Source of the DNA: Paenibacillus ferrarius
GTDB lineage: Bacteria; Bacillota; Bacilli; Paenibacillales; NBRC-103111
Direction: 5' to 3'
Length of the DNA: 64,000 nucleotides
Assembly: GCF_002027705.1 (NCBI RefSeq)
Contig: NZ_MBTG01000006.1
Location: 180,038 to 244,037, forward strand
Every line of letters begins with the position of its first letter. Position 1 is the stretch's first letter. Below are positions 51,928 to 63,922 of the stretch, piece by piece. Position numbers and translations under genes: made by a program. Under the pieces are notes generated by a model. It did no database searches and was not told the DNA's origin. It saw nothing but the letters and a program-made list of their open reading frames with translations.

Positions 51928-53151
51928 ATGAAGCAGACGAAAGAAGTGATCATCGTCGGCGGTGGTGTGATAGGCGCTTCGATTGCCTATTATTTAGCGA
52001 AGCGCGGCCAATCCGTAACGCTGCTGGAGCGCAGCAGACTGGGTACTGAGGCTTCGGCCGCAGCGGCGGGTATGCTCGGCGCACAGTCCGAGATGGAGGA
52101 TACGGGCCCACTCTTCCAGTGGGCGCGGCACAGTCGAGCGATGTTCCCGCAGCTGAGCGAGGAACTGAAATCACTCACGGGCATCGACATCGGTCTCGTC
52201 CGTGAGGGGCTGCTGAACGTCGCGCTCAGCGACGATCAAGAGCTGGAGCTGCGCGCGCGGGAGAAGCTCCAGCGCGCAGCAGGGGAAAGAGCGGAGTGGC
52301 TGAGCGCAGCTGCAGCCGCAGCACTGGAGCCCGCCTTGAGCGGGGCGACACGGGGAGCCTTGTACCTGCCGGATGACGGGCAGGTAGAGGCGCCGCTGCT
52401 GGCGGCCGCATTCGCTCAGGCAGCTCGGCTGCTTGGGGCGGAGGTGCGAGAATTCGCCCAAGTGCAGGCGCTGCTGACAGAGCGGGAGCGCGTCATCGGC
52501 GTGATGACAAGCGAGGGCCCGCTTATGAGCGACCACGTCATTGTAGCGGCGGGCACGTGGAGCGGGCAATTGCTGGCTGGCATCGGTGCCGAGCTGCCGA
52601 TGTATCCCGTGAAGGGCGAGTGCTTCTCAGTGCTGACACAGCAGCAGGAGCTTAGGAAAACCCTGTTTACACCAGGGTGCTACATCGTTCCTAAAGCTGG
52701 CGGGCGGCTTGTGGTTGGCGCCACAGTTGTACCGCACAGCTACGATCGCAAGGTGTCGTTGGCAGGGCTTGCAGAGCTGATGGATCGTGCGAGGCAGCTC
52801 ATGCCTGCTCTGGGCGCTGCCGAGTGGGAGAAGGCTTGGTCGGGACTGCGGCCGCAGACAGTTGACGGACTGCCGTACATCGGCCGAGTGCCGGGGTATG
52901 GTGGTTTGTATGCGGCTTGCGGACATTATCGCAATGGGATTTTGCTCAGCCCGATTACCGGCAAGGTGATTGCGGAGCTTGTTTTGGATGAGATGGAGGG
53001 AATCCAGCAAGGCGAGCTGGAACTAGGCATGGAACCGTGGTTGGATGCTTTTAGCCCGGATCTGTCAGCTGCATCCAGACGTATTCGTCAGCAAGAGCAA
53101 GGGCTATTTTCAGCAACACAAACAAAGGGAAAGGAGCTGCAAAACATTTGA
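51928..53151 (+). CDS. thiO: Glycine oxidase ThiO
   Basis: A 407-residue FAD enzyme that oxidises glycine to dehydroglycine for thiazole synthesis. The Rossmann motif VIIVGGGVIGASIAYYLAKRG is at the start, with EASAAAAGMLGAQ and the C-terminal FAD segment GLYAACGHYRNGILLSPITG. The ATG directly follows the tenI stop, and its own stop overlaps the thiS TTG start, so it is tightly coupled in the operon. The central part is more GC-rich than its surroundings. Confidence 0.95.
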   Translation: MKQTKEVIIVGGGVIGASIAYYLAKRGQSVTLLERSRLGTEASAAAAGMLGAQSEMEDTGPLFQWARHSRAMFPQLSEELKSLTGIDIGLVREGLLNVALSDDQELELRAREKLQRAAGERAEWLSAAAAAALEPALSGATRGALYLPDDGQVEAPLLAAAFAQAARLLGAEVREFAQVQALLTERERVIGVMTSEGPLMSDHVIVAAGTWSGQLLAGIGAELPMYPVKGECFSVLTQQQELRKTLFTPGCYIVPKAGGRLVVGATVVPHSYDRKVSLAGLAELMDRARQLMPALGAAEWEKAWSGLRPQTVDGLPYIGRVPGYGGLYAACGHYRNGILLSPITGKVIAELVLDEMEGIQQGELELGMEPWLDAFSPDLSAASRRIRQQEQGLFSATQTKGKELQNI

Positions 53152-53351
53152 AGCTGCACATTAACGGTGAATCTGTGGAAGTTCCGGATAAGATTCGGAC
53201 CATTGACGAGCTGCTTACGCATTTTGAGCTGGGGGAGAAAATGCTTGTCGTGGAACATAACCACATAATTTTACAAAAGGAAAACCATGCGAAAGCTGAG
53301 CTTTCTGAAGGACATCAAATTGAAATCGTACATTTTGTCGGAGGGGGATAA
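53148..53351 (+). CDS. thiS: Sulfur carrier protein ThiS
   Basis: A 67-residue beta-grasp protein ending in the required Gly-Gly (HFVGGG), the site of thiocarboxylate formation. It starts [13 protein letters not shown] with a TTG codon overlapping the thiO stop (TTGA), with AAAGGAG upstream. It donates sulfur to ThiG. Activation normally needs an adenylyltransferase ThiF, which is not in this operon. Confidence 0.95.
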   Translation: MKLHINGESVEVPDKIRTIDELLTHFELGEKMLVVEHNHIILQKENHAKAELSEGHQIEIVHFVGGG

Positions 53352-53356
53352 TCAAT

Positions 53357-54124
53357 ATGTTGCAAATCGGTCCATATGAGTTTCGTTCACGTTTATTGCT
53401 AGGCACGGGGAAGTTCCCGGATTTTGATATCCAAAAACAGGCTGTTGCTGCCAGTGAGTCACAAATTTTGACGTTTGCTGTGCGCCGGATGAACATTTTT
53501 GAGGCGAGCCAGCCGAATTTCTTGTCGATGCTCGACGTTGCCAACTTCACCCTGCTGCCGAATACAGCAGGCGCCAAAACAGCCGAAGAAGCGGTGCGCA
53601 TCGCGAAGTTAGCGAAAGCCTCCGGTCTTTGCGACATGATCAAAGTGGAAGTAATCGGCGATGAGAAAACGCTGCTGCCTGATCCCGTTGAAACTTTAAA
53701 AGCGTCTGAGATGCTGCTGGAGGAAGGCTTCATTGTGCTGCCATATACGTCGGATGATGTGTTGCTGGCTAAACGTTTGCAAGCACTTGGCGTGCATGCC
53801 ATTATGCCTGGCGCTTCACCAATCGGGACGGGTCAAGGGATCATCAATCCGCTGAATCTTAGCTTCATCATTGAGCAATCGACGATCCCGGTCATCGTGG
53901 ATGCGGGTATCGGGGCTCCATCCGATGCTGCGCTTGCTATGGAAATGGGCGCGGATGGCGTGCTGCTGAACACAGCCGTTTCCGGCGCCAAAGATCCAAT
54001 CAAAATGGCTTACGCCATGAAGCTTGCCATTGAAGCAGGACGTGCCGGCTTTGAAGCGGGGAGAATCCCCAAAAAGCGCTATGCTTCGGCAAGCAGTCCG
54101 ATGGAAGGCTTTAGCCGGGTTTAA
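53357..54124 (+). CDS. thiG: Thiazole synthase ThiG
   Basis: A 255-residue TIM barrel that joins dehydroglycine, ThiS thiocarboxylate and deoxyxylulose-5-phosphate. The start [17 protein letters not shown], catalytic Lys region [16 protein letters not shown] and phosphate loops [12 protein letters not shown] and [23 protein letters not shown] are all typical. GGAGGGG precedes the ATG, five bases after thiS. Confidence 0.96.
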   Translation: MLQIGPYEFRSRLLLGTGKFPDFDIQKQAVAASESQILTFAVRRMNIFEASQPNFLSMLDVANFTLLPNTAGAKTAEEAVRIAKLAKASGLCDMIKVEVIGDEKTLLPDPVETLKASEMLLEEGFIVLPYTSDDVLLAKRLQALGVHAIMPGASPIGTGQGIINPLNLSFIIEQSTIPVIVDAGIGAPSDAALAMEMGADGVLLNTAVSGAKDPIKMAYAMKLAIEAGRAGFEAGRIPKKRYASASSPMEGFSRV

Positions 54125-54169
54125 TAGGTTTGGGGTGGCGGGCCTAGCTGCTATGCAGCAGGAGTGGGA

Positions 54170-54200
54170 GCTGAGCCTGCCCAAAAGGCAGACTCGGAGC
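54170..54200. repeat. Single hairpin repeat element between thiG and thiD
   Basis: GAGCCTGCC-CAAAA-GGCAGACTC is a 9-bp stem with one mismatch after GAG, the same fold as the units in the arrays at 2.1 and 31.8 kb. It lies in the 158-base gap between thiG and thiD and could affect read-through. Confidence 0.75.
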
Positions 54201-54282
54201 GCGAAAGCGTGAAAAAGCTTCTGAACTTTCCCAAATAGGCCAGCTTATTGGATGGGAAATGGAAGCGGAGAGGGGGAGCGGA

Positions 54283-55151
54283 ATGTCGATCTACAAAGCA
54301 CTGACAATTGCAGGATCGGATAGTGGCGGAGGTGCGGGAATACAGGCGGATTTGAAGACTTTTCAGGAGCTTGGCGTGTACGGGATGTCGGTCATTACGG
54401 CTGTGACTGCTCAGAACACGCTTGGAGTTCAAGGCGTTTATCCCATGAGTGCGGAGGCGATTGAGCAGCAGTTGGCTTCTATTGGCGAGGATCTATCGCC
54501 GGATGCGTTGAAGACGGGGATGTTGTTCAGCGGTGACATCATCCGAGTCGTCGCTGCTGCCGTGCGGAAGTACAAGTGGGAGCGAGTCGTCGTTGACCCT
54601 GTCATGATTGCCAAAGGCGGTGCTTCACTGCTTCAACAAGAGGCGATAGATGCGATGATCCACTATTTATTGCCGCTTGCCGATGTGATTACACCGAATA
54701 TTCCGGAGGCGGAAGCTCTTAGCGGCATTGCGATTACGGACAACGGGTCGCGTCAAGAGGCAGCCCAGCGAATTCATGGATATGGCTGCAAGCATGTCAT
54801 GATCAAAGGCGGACACGAAGAAGACTGCGAGCAGGCGACAGATTTGTTATACGATGGGAAATCGTTTACGGAGTTTTCCACACGTCGGTTGGTGACCCGT
54901 CATACGCATGGAACGGGCTGCACGTTTGCGGCTGCAATTACTTCTGGGCTGGCGCATGGTTTAACTATGAAGGCTGGGTTTCAGCTGGCCAAAAGCTTCA
55001 TTCAGGCGGCGATTGCGGAGCCACTGCATATCGGAAGCGGACATGGCCCGACGAATCACTGGGCCTATCAGCAAGGGATGAGAGCGTCGACGAGCAGTGA
55101 GCAAATGAATGCGGTGATCATCAACGAAAATGTGGCGCTTCGAGGTGTGCG

Positions 55152-55155
<4 letters not shown>
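54283..55155 (+). CDS. thiD: Hydroxymethylpyrimidine/phosphomethylpyrimidine kinase ThiD
   Basis: About 290 residues. The ribokinase-fold start ALTIAGSDSGGGAGIQADLKTF and the C-terminal anion hole HTHGTGCTFAAAITSGLA are complete. It phosphorylates HMP and HMP-P. The frame opens at 54259, but GAGAGGGGGAG before ATG 54283 (MSIYKALTIAG) marks the start. Its stop overlaps thiE by four bases (ATGA). Confidence 0.95.
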
Positions 55156-57598
<2,443 letters not shown>

Positions 57599-57606
57599 AG
57601 AAATTA

Positions 57607-57651
57607 GGGGCGTTTTTCACCATTAATGTGGTGACAGAAACGCCCCTTTTT
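57607..57651 (+). terminator. Terminator of the thiamine operon
   Basis: GGGGCGTTT and AAACGCCCC form the main stem with an inner CACC/GGTG pairing, followed by five T. Confidence 0.92.
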
Positions 57652-57798
57652 GCTACCATAGAGAAAAGCTTAACTTCGGTAATCCGTTAAAGCGCTGAAA
57701 TGATTACAGGGAAGAGGTGTCATGTCGATGGAAACCGCAATTGACATGAATTCCTTTTCGCATTATGATACGGTTAAAAAGATTTGACCGTCGTTTAA

Positions 57799-57819
57799 TT
57801 AATCTTGTTAAGAGATTAA
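57799..57819. promoter_or_regulatory. Inverted repeat before the ArsR-type gene
   Basis: TTAATCT and AGATTAA are separated by seven bases, about 65 bases before the start of the winged-helix regulator. It may be its autoregulatory operator; AT-rich sequence makes chance possible. Confidence 0.35.
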
Positions 57820-57883
57820 TAGTTGACCAAGAAGCCGTTATTTCATGGGCTGAACGGGTACATTAGAGGAGGTCGAGTCTAAG

Positions 57884-58486
57884 ATGAAGCTGCAACCGGT
57901 ATATATTATTGAAGATCTTGAGCAATTAAAAACGGTAAGCGATCCATTGCGAGCAAAGGTGCTGCTTTATTTAATCGAAAAAGCTTACACTGGGCAGCAA
58001 TTGGCCAAAATGCTAGGGATGGCTCGTGCCAAAGTGCATTACCATTTAAATGAACTTGAAAAGCATAACTTGATTTCGGTTGTTCGTACGGAACTCAAGA
58101 ATGGGATCTTGCAGAAATTTTACCGCGCTGTTGCACGTGGCTTCGTGCCTAGTGAAGCACTGCTTCCTTATGTGTCCGAAGTGGAGAACTATTATCGTGA
58201 AACGACGCTGAACGTACTTGGCCGTGCGAGACTTCGCGCGATTGCCGCGCCGGAGGAAGCTTTCCAAATTCCTTCTTCCGATCGTGCCCAGTGGCATCGG
58301 ATGTCCACACAGCTTGAAGTGAAGATGAGCAAGGAGAAATTTGCGGAATGGCTCAGCAAGTTTCGTGCGCTTATTTTTGAACTGGACGGGCAGCAGGAGG
58401 AGAACGGCGAATGGTTCTATTTAACAACGGTCGGATTTCAAATCAATGAGCCGTTCTTTGCGGTGGATGAAGAAGAGGAGAGATAA
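57884..58486 (+). CDS. ArsR-type winged-helix transcriptional regulator
   Basis: A 200-residue protein with an N-terminal ArsR/GntR-like winged helix: LKTVSDPLRAKVLLYLIEK, AYTGQQLAKMLGMARAKVHYHLNELEKHNLI. No cysteine metal site is seen in the recognition region. The C-terminal half (about 100-200) is an uncharacterised ligand or dimer domain. AGAGGAGGT precedes the ATG. It ends two bases before the M29 peptidase gene, so the pair is one operon and the regulator probably controls it. Confidence 0.85.
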   Translation: MKLQPVYIIEDLEQLKTVSDPLRAKVLLYLIEKAYTGQQLAKMLGMARAKVHYHLNELEKHNLISVVRTELKNGILQKFYRAVARGFVPSEALLPYVSEVENYYRETTLNVLGRARLRAIAAPEEAFQIPSSDRAQWHRMSTQLEVKMSKEKFAEWLSKFRALIFELDGQQEENGEWFYLTTVGFQINEPFFAVDEEEER

Positions 58487-58488
58487 CG

Positions 58489-59604
58489 ATGCTAGACCCA
58501 AGACTAACGAAGCTGGCTGATGTCCTTGTGAACTACTCGGTTAAAGCACAGCCCGGCGAAAATATTTTGATCGAAGCTTACGGCATTGATGCTGCTCTGG
58601 TGAAAGAAATTGTGAAACATGTTCACGCCGCGGGCGCTCATCCTTATGTTAATATTCGTGACCACGCTATTATGCGTCAGCTGATCATGAACGGGACAGA
58701 GGCACAAATGCAGACATGGGCGGATGCCGATGCGTTCCAAATGAAACAAATGCAAGGCTACATAGGTGTGCGAGGCGGAGCTAATATCTATGAACTGTCG
58801 GATATTCCAGCGGATCGGATGAAGCTCTACAATTCCATTTATTATCAACAGGTTCATTTTGATGTCCGTGTGAAAGATACGCGCTGGGTCGTTCTCCGCT
58901 ACCCTACGTCTTCCATGGCGCAGCTGGCCAGCATGAGTACAGAGGCATTCGAGGAATTCTACTTCAATGTATGTACGATGGATTACGGCAAAATGTCCAA
59001 AGCGATGGATGCTTTGAAAGATCTCATGGACCGCACAGACAAAGTTCGTCTTGTTGGACCAGGTACGGATCTGAAGTTCTCGATCAAAGGGATCGGCGGC
59101 GTGAAATGTGATGGCGAACTGAACATTCCGGATGGCGAGGTTTACTCGGCTCCTGTTCGTGATTCCGTCAATGGGGTCATTTCCTTCAACACTCCGACGC
59201 CTCATGACGGCTTTATTTTCGAGAACATCGTGCTTGAATTTGAAAATGGGAAAATCATTAAAGCAACGGCTAACGATACAGACCGCATTAATGAAATTTT
59301 CGATATGGACGAAGGCGCGCGTTATGTAGGCGAATTCGCCATTGGCGTGAATCCATACATTCAACACCCGATGAAAGACACGCTCTTTGATGAGAAAATC
59401 GACGGCAGCTTCCACTTCACGCCAGGTAATTGCTACGATGATGCTTACAACGGCAACAAATCCTCGCTGCACTGGGATATCGTCAATATCCAACGTCCGG
59501 AATACGGCGGCGGCGAAATTTGGTTTGATGATGTGCTGATTCGCAAGGATGGCATCTTCGTTTTGCCTGAGCTGGAGCAGCTTAATCCAGAGAACTTGAA
59601 ATAG
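58489..59604 (+). CDS. Aminopeptidase, peptidase family M29
   Basis: A 371-residue metallo-aminopeptidase of the M29 (AmpS/PepS/thermophilic aminopeptidase) family. The protein starts LDPRLTKLADVLVNYSVKAQPGENILIEAYG, and candidate metal-binding segments are VEFENGKI-like (LEFENGKIIKATAN), GVNPYIQHP, GSFHFTPGNCY and HWDIVNIQRP. It has no signal peptide, so it trims peptides in the cytoplasm. It is coupled to the upstream regulator gene and closed by a terminator. Confidence 0.9.
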   Translation: MLDPRLTKLADVLVNYSVKAQPGENILIEAYGIDAALVKEIVKHVHAAGAHPYVNIRDHAIMRQLIMNGTEAQMQTWADADAFQMKQMQGYIGVRGGANIYELSDIPADRMKLYNSIYYQQVHFDVRVKDTRWVVLRYPTSSMAQLASMSTEAFEEFYFNVCTMDYGKMSKAMDALKDLMDRTDKVRLVGPGTDLKFSIKGIGGVKCDGELNIPDGEVYSAPVRDSVNGVISFNTPTPHDGFIFENIVLEFENGKIIKATANDTDRINEIFDMDEGARYVGEFAIGVNPYIQHPMKDTLFDEKIDGSFHFTPGNCYDDAYNGNKSSLHWDIVNIQRPEYGGGEIWFDDVLIRKDGIFVLPELEQLNPENLK

Positions 59605-59614
59605 CTTAAATTGG

Positions 59615-59657
59615 AAAAAAGGTTGTCCAAAGTCATCAAGACTTGGGCAACCTTTTT
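59615..59657. terminator. Terminator after the M29 peptidase gene
   Basis: AAAAAGGTTGTCCAAAGTC pairs with GACTTGGGCAACCTTTTT with two mismatches or bulges, with A/T tails on both sides, so it could serve both convergent genes. Confidence 0.88.
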
Positions 59658-59715
59658 ATGTCTTGTCAGTGGTGCGGGGGGCGCGTGCTCGGGAGCTCGA
59701 GAGCTCATCCTTGCC

Positions 59716-60567
59716 TTACACCCGCCGCTGTTGCGTCTGGTATTGCCGAGGAGGCAGGCCGACAGCCTTCTTAAAGGTGCGGATGAAGTTGGAGTAGTCG
59801 TTGAAGCCCGCTAGCTGGCACGTGTCAGTGACGGTTGAGCCCTCGCGCAGCAGCTGCTTCGCCTTGGCGATCCTTTTGAATAAAATATGCTCATGAATCG
59901 TACTGCCAGTATGTTTTTTGAACAAGCGGCAAAGATAAGAGCGGTTCATGAATACGACGTGTTCGAGCACCTCTAGGGACAGATCTTGATCTAAATTTTC
60001 ATCAATATACGTGAAGAGTGAAGAAAGTTTGTCAGGAATCATCACTTGTTCTTCTTGCTTGCCTTGATTTTGAAAGGTGCGATTGATAAACACGAGCAGC
60101 TCGATAAACGCAGACACATAGAGGATTTCTGAGCCTGGGAGCGCTTGGGCGCGGCTATGGGTTTCCATACGCTCATAGATTTTCATAATATCGTCGATCT
60201 GCTGCGGTGTCAGTCGCATACGGTTCTGTTCGCCGAATACGCGATTGTTGAAGCAATCCAGCAAATTAAACTGCGGAGAGCTGAATCCCTTGAGCACCGC
60301 GGGGTTGAAGTGAATGACGACATTCTCGTAGCGCTGCTTTTTGGATTGGAAATTAGGGCGGTGCAGTTCATTGCTGTGCATAATCAGCAAATCTCCGTAT
60401 TGCAAGGGGTACACCTGTTTTTCGATAAAATAGTGAACATCCCCGGTGAGGAAGAAGTAAATTTCGTAATGGTCTTGATGCTGATGGAAATCCAGCGGAA
60501 TAGGATCATGTGTCACAGCATGTCGGAAACTGATCATTTGGTTTAGATTCTGGTATAGGTCCTGCAT
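59716..60567 (-). CDS. AraC family transcriptional regulator
   Basis: A 283-residue regulator with an N-terminal cupin (DFHQHQDHYEIYFFLTGDVHYFIE, LQYGDLLIMHSNELHRPNF) and a C-terminal double helix-turn-helix (LSLEVLEHVVFMNRSYLCRLFKKHTGSTIHEHIL, TDTCQLAGFNDYSNFIRTFKKAVGLPPRQY). It is divergent from the sugar isomerase/epimerase gene, 155 bases away, and is its likely activator in response to a sugar (inference). Confidence 0.92.
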   Translation of the reverse strand: MQDLYQNLNQMISFRHAVTHDPIPLDFHQHQDHYEIYFFLTGDVHYFIEKQVYPLQYGDLLIMHSNELHRPNFQSKKQRYENVVIHFNPAVLKGFSSPQFNLLDCFNNRVFGEQNRMRLTPQQIDDIMKIYERMETHSRAQALPGSEILYVSAFIELLVFINRTFQNQGKQEEQVMIPDKLSSLFTYIDENLDQDLSLEVLEHVVFMNRSYLCRLFKKHTGSTIHEHILFKRIAKAKQLLREGSTVTDTCQLAGFNDYSNFIRTFKKAVGLPPRQYQTQQRRV

Positions 60568-60722
60568 GTGAGGCTCTCCTCTATTAAACTGGAGTCAATA
60601 TTAGCAAACTTTTGCCCAATTAATGCAATGAATACGTTTTTATTATACTGCAAAATAAACAATAGATAAACAAACTGCTTCGTCAAACACGCGTATCTTG
60701 ATAACGCCGAGGAGGATCTACC

Positions 60723-61574
60723 ATGAAACTATCTGTATTTACTGTAGCAACACCTGATTTGACCCCTGTAGAACTAGCAAAAGCGGCCGTTGCAGCTGGA
60801 ATTGAAGGCATTGAATGGCGTTTTAAAGATATTCCTGCGGATGTTGCCAATGAAAAGCCTTCGTTCTGGAGAAATAACCTTTGTTCCATTGATCCGAATG
60901 CTACGGATGAAGAGCTGGAACAATTCCGCCTCATCGCGGTTAATCATAACTTGGTGAATTTAAGCGTGACGCCTTACCTGAACAGCTGTGATATTGCTGA
61001 GACAGAACAAGCGTTTAAAGCAGCTCGTAAAGTGGGAGCTTCCTTCATGCGTGTTGGCGTTCCTGGCTATGATAAGAGCCAAAACTATAATGATCTATTC
61101 AAAAAAGCTGTGGACTACTTGCACCAAGTTCAAGAATTCTCTCAGCAATATGGCGTTAAAGGCATCATCGAAATTCATCATAACACAATCACGCCAAGTG
61201 CTGGTTTGGCCCATAGATTGATTTCAGGCTTCAACCCGGATTACCTTGGTGTTCTGCATGATGCAGGCAACATGGTTCACGAAGGATATGAGAATTACCG
61301 TATGGGCCTTGAATTGCTTGGACCTTATTTAACACATGTGCACGTGAAAAATGCAAGATGGGTGCCAACAGGGGAAGAGCAGGATGGCATTAAGCTTTGG
61401 AGAAGCGAGTGGGCGCCACTGGATGAAGGCATCGTAAATTATAAGCAGTTGCTGGATGACCTGAAAGCGGTTGGCTACGACGGCTATCTGGGCATTGAAG
61501 ATTTCAGCGGTCAATTGGGCTCGCAGGAGATGCTGATTAACTTTGCAACGAAAGTGAAGATGTGGTTGGCTTAA
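60723..61574 (+). CDS. Sugar phosphate isomerase/epimerase (xylose isomerase-like TIM barrel)
   Basis: A 283-residue TIM barrel of the AP endonuclease 2/xylose-isomerase-like family. Candidate metal ligands are visible in KGIIEIHHNT, LGVLHDAGNMVHEG, THVHVKNARW and GYLGIEDFSG. Enzymes of this fold isomerise or epimerise sugars, inositols or hydroxypyruvate-type acids. GAGGAGG precedes the ATG. It is monocistronic and faces an AraC regulator; the substrate is unknown. Confidence 0.87.
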   Translation: MKLSVFTVATPDLTPVELAKAAVAAGIEGIEWRFKDIPADVANEKPSFWRNNLCSIDPNATDEELEQFRLIAVNHNLVNLSVTPYLNSCDIAETEQAFKAARKVGASFMRVGVPGYDKSQNYNDLFKKAVDYLHQVQEFSQQYGVKGIIEIHHNTITPSAGLAHRLISGFNPDYLGVLHDAGNMVHEGYENYRMGLELLGPYLTHVHVKNARWVPTGEEQDGIKLWRSEWAPLDEGIVNYKQLLDDLKAVGYDGYLGIEDFSGQLGSQEMLINFATKVKMWLA

Positions 61575-61610
61575 GAGATTGATCAGAGTAGATAAGTGAA
61601 ATAGGTGGAT

Positions 61611-61659
61611 AAAAAGAGGTTGCCTCACAAGTCGAAAATGACTGTGAGGCAGCTTTTTC
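61611..61659 (+). terminator. Terminator after the isomerase gene
   Basis: TGCCTCACA and TGTGAGGCA form the stem, extended by AGTC/GACT around a GAAAA-type loop, followed by five T. Confidence 0.92.
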
Positions 61660-61732
61660 TGTTTTATAGGCTCCAATAGGTGCCGCCATAACCCTAACTG
61701 CAAACCGAGCCCAGCTGCAATTGCAACTGCCT

Positions 61733-62345
<613 letters not shown>

Positions 62346-62412
62346 GCCAAGGCCCAGCCCCAGCCCCAGCCCCAGCCCCAGCCCCAGCCCCAGCCCCAGC
62401 CCCAACCCCGAA
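62346..62412. repeat. CCCCAG hexamer tandem array
   Basis: The GGCCAA array changes abruptly into about ten copies of the 6-base unit CCCCAG. The shared unit length suggests one array derived from the other. Confidence 0.88.
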
Positions 62413-62427
62413 CCCCAGCCCAAATCC

Positions 62428-62496
62428 CACTGGAATAAATCCAGTGTTATCGGATTTGGAAGGTGGAGATGCTATTTTGACTGGAATTTATCCAGT
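62428..62496. repeat. Pair of CTGGA hairpins
   Basis: CACTGGA-ATAAA-TCCAGTG (62428-62446) and ACTGGA-ATTTA-TCCAGT (62480-62496) are two near-identical small palindromes with complementary loops, 34 bases apart, just after the hexamer arrays. Function unknown. Confidence 0.7.
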
Positions 62497-62614
62497 GAAA
62501 TTCAAAAAGCACCCTCCTACAGGCCGGAGGGAGAGAGATAATTTGTTATGTTTGTTTTTCTGTGAGCCGCGATGCGTCGAAGTGAGGTTACTTTGTGCGC
62601 GAGAATCAGTGCAG

Positions 62615-62688
62615 GCGGAACTACAGTACGCTAATTGACGGAAAAGTGAGCTGTCTGCACAGGTAAGGGAACTGGAGTACGCTATTTG
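62615..62688. repeat. Two AAGGGAAC-type interspersed repeats beside the IS
   Basis: GCGGAACTACAGTACGCTAATT (from 62615, split here by one base variant) and AAGGGAACTGGAGTACGCTATT (from 62664) belong to the same family as the four copies at 3.65-3.84 kb. Confidence 0.65.
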
Positions 62689-62765
62689 TTGCAATTCGCA
62701 CCCTTAGGGGCTAAAATGTACTTCTGTCAATAGCGTAGACACAAAATTAAGGAACAACCACGGCA

Positions 62766-63641
62766 TTAGACAGCCTGATTTCTGTAGTAAATTTGTTCGA
62801 AATGATGAGCCGTCTCGTATCCTAGAGTAGAATGTGGTCGTAGTCGATTATAGTCAAACTCAATGTAAGCATAGAGTTCTCTCATGGCTTGTTTACGGGT
62901 CTTAAATTTTGTTTGGTACACAAATTCTTTTTTCAACGTGCTATGGAAGGACTCGATACAAGCGTTATCATAGCAATTTCCTTTACGGCTCATGCTGCCA
63001 ATCATTTTGTACTCTTGTAACTTTGCGCGGTAGTCATGACTAGCGTATTGAGAGCCACGATCAGAGTGATGAATTAATCCTGGCTCAGGCTTGCGACGCT
63101 TATATGCCTTCTCTAGCGCGTCTAAAACGAGCTCCCTTGTCATTCGAGCTCCCATTGAAAATCCTACAATTCTGCGAGAGTACAAATCCATTACGCTTGC
63201 CAAATACAACCAGCCCTCGCCCGTCTGGATGTAAGTGATATCCGTTACCCAAGCTTTATTCGGCGCTAGCACAGTAAACTGACGATTTAACACATTTTCG
63301 AACACAGGCAAGTCATGTTTAGAATTCGTCGTAGCCGTTACTTTCCTTACGGTTATTGACTTCAATCCCATTTCCTTCATACGCCGACTGACCGTTTTGG
63401 AAGAAACCGCAGTCCCATTTTTTCTTAATACGGCTGTAATCGTCGGACTTCCTGCGCGTTTTTTAAAGTGATTAAACAGTCTTCTTATCTTCCGATCTAG
63501 CGCTTTTAAGCGCTTTTCACGAGCACTAGGTTCCCTCTTAATCCATTTGTAATATCCGCTTCGTGAGACTTCTAAAACGGTGCACATCTTCTCGACCCGG
63601 TACTGGAAGCGGTGTTTATAAATAAACGAATAAATCAGCAC
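62766..63641 (-). CDS. IS3-family transposase OrfB (DDE integrase)
   Basis: A 291-residue rve-fold transposase. The HTH_21-like region (YRVEKMCTVLEVSRSGYYKW) precedes the catalytic core: first Asp in KAWVTDITYIQ, second in IHHSDRGSQYAS, and Glu in NACIESFHSTLKKEF, with 35 residues between the last two. The frame is intact, starting with a GTG that overlaps OrfA. It is normally made as an OrfAB fusion by frameshifting. Confidence 0.95.
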   Translation of the reverse strand: MLIYSFIYKHRFQYRVEKMCTVLEVSRSGYYKWIKREPSAREKRLKALDRKIRRLFNHFKKRAGSPTITAVLRKNGTAVSSKTVSRRMKEMGLKSITVRKVTATTNSKHDLPVFENVLNRQFTVLAPNKAWVTDITYIQTGEGWLYLASVMDLYSRRIVGFSMGARMTRELVLDALEKAYKRRKPEPGLIHHSDRGSQYASHDYRAKLQEYKMIGSMSRKGNCYDNACIESFHSTLKKEFVYQTKFKTRKQAMRELYAYIEFDYNRLRPHSTLGYETAHHFEQIYYRNQAV

Positions 63642-63922
63642 GGGTCCTTTGTGAAGAAGTGCATCGCCTTTTTTAAAATCTCATTTTCCTCTTTTAATTC
63701 GAGGATGCTTTGCTCCAACTTCTTCATTCGTTCATAGTCTACAAACACCTGAGACTGAGATTCTACAGTTCTACTGCCGTACTGTTTAATCCACCGACTT
63801 AGGGTACTTTTAGGAATATTTAATTCCTTAGAAATTTCAATTGGTCTCTTATTAGCAGACTCCATGTGTTCAACTGTCTTGCGTTTAAATTCCTCATCAT
63901 AACTTTCACGTTGTGATCCCAT
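63635..63922 (-). CDS. IS3-family transposase OrfA (helix-turn-helix)
   Basis: A 95-residue DNA-binding subunit. The helix-turn-helix is YDEEFKRKTVEHMESANKRPIEISKELNIPKSTLSRWIKQYG, followed by a leucine zipper (MKKLEQSILELKEENEILKKAM). Near its end lies the slippery heptamer A-AAA-AAG, so -1 frameshifting would give the OrfAB transposase. Confidence 0.93.
   Translation of the reverse strand: MGSQRESYDEEFKRKTVEHMESANKRPIEISKELNIPKSTLSRWIKQYGSRTVESQSQVFVDYERMKKLEQSILELKEENEILKKAMHFFTKDPC
63668..63674 (-). other. Programmed -1 frameshift site (A6G)
   Basis: On the minus strand the heptamer AAAAAAG lies in phase A-AAA-AAG within orfA, about 30 bases before its stop and before the orfB start. 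This is the standard slippery site of IS3-family elements. Confidence 0.8.

Noticed and set aside
62444..62638. 64-codon frame after the hexamer arrays
   Set aside because: It overlaps two palindromes and an interspersed repeat and has no ribosome binding site.
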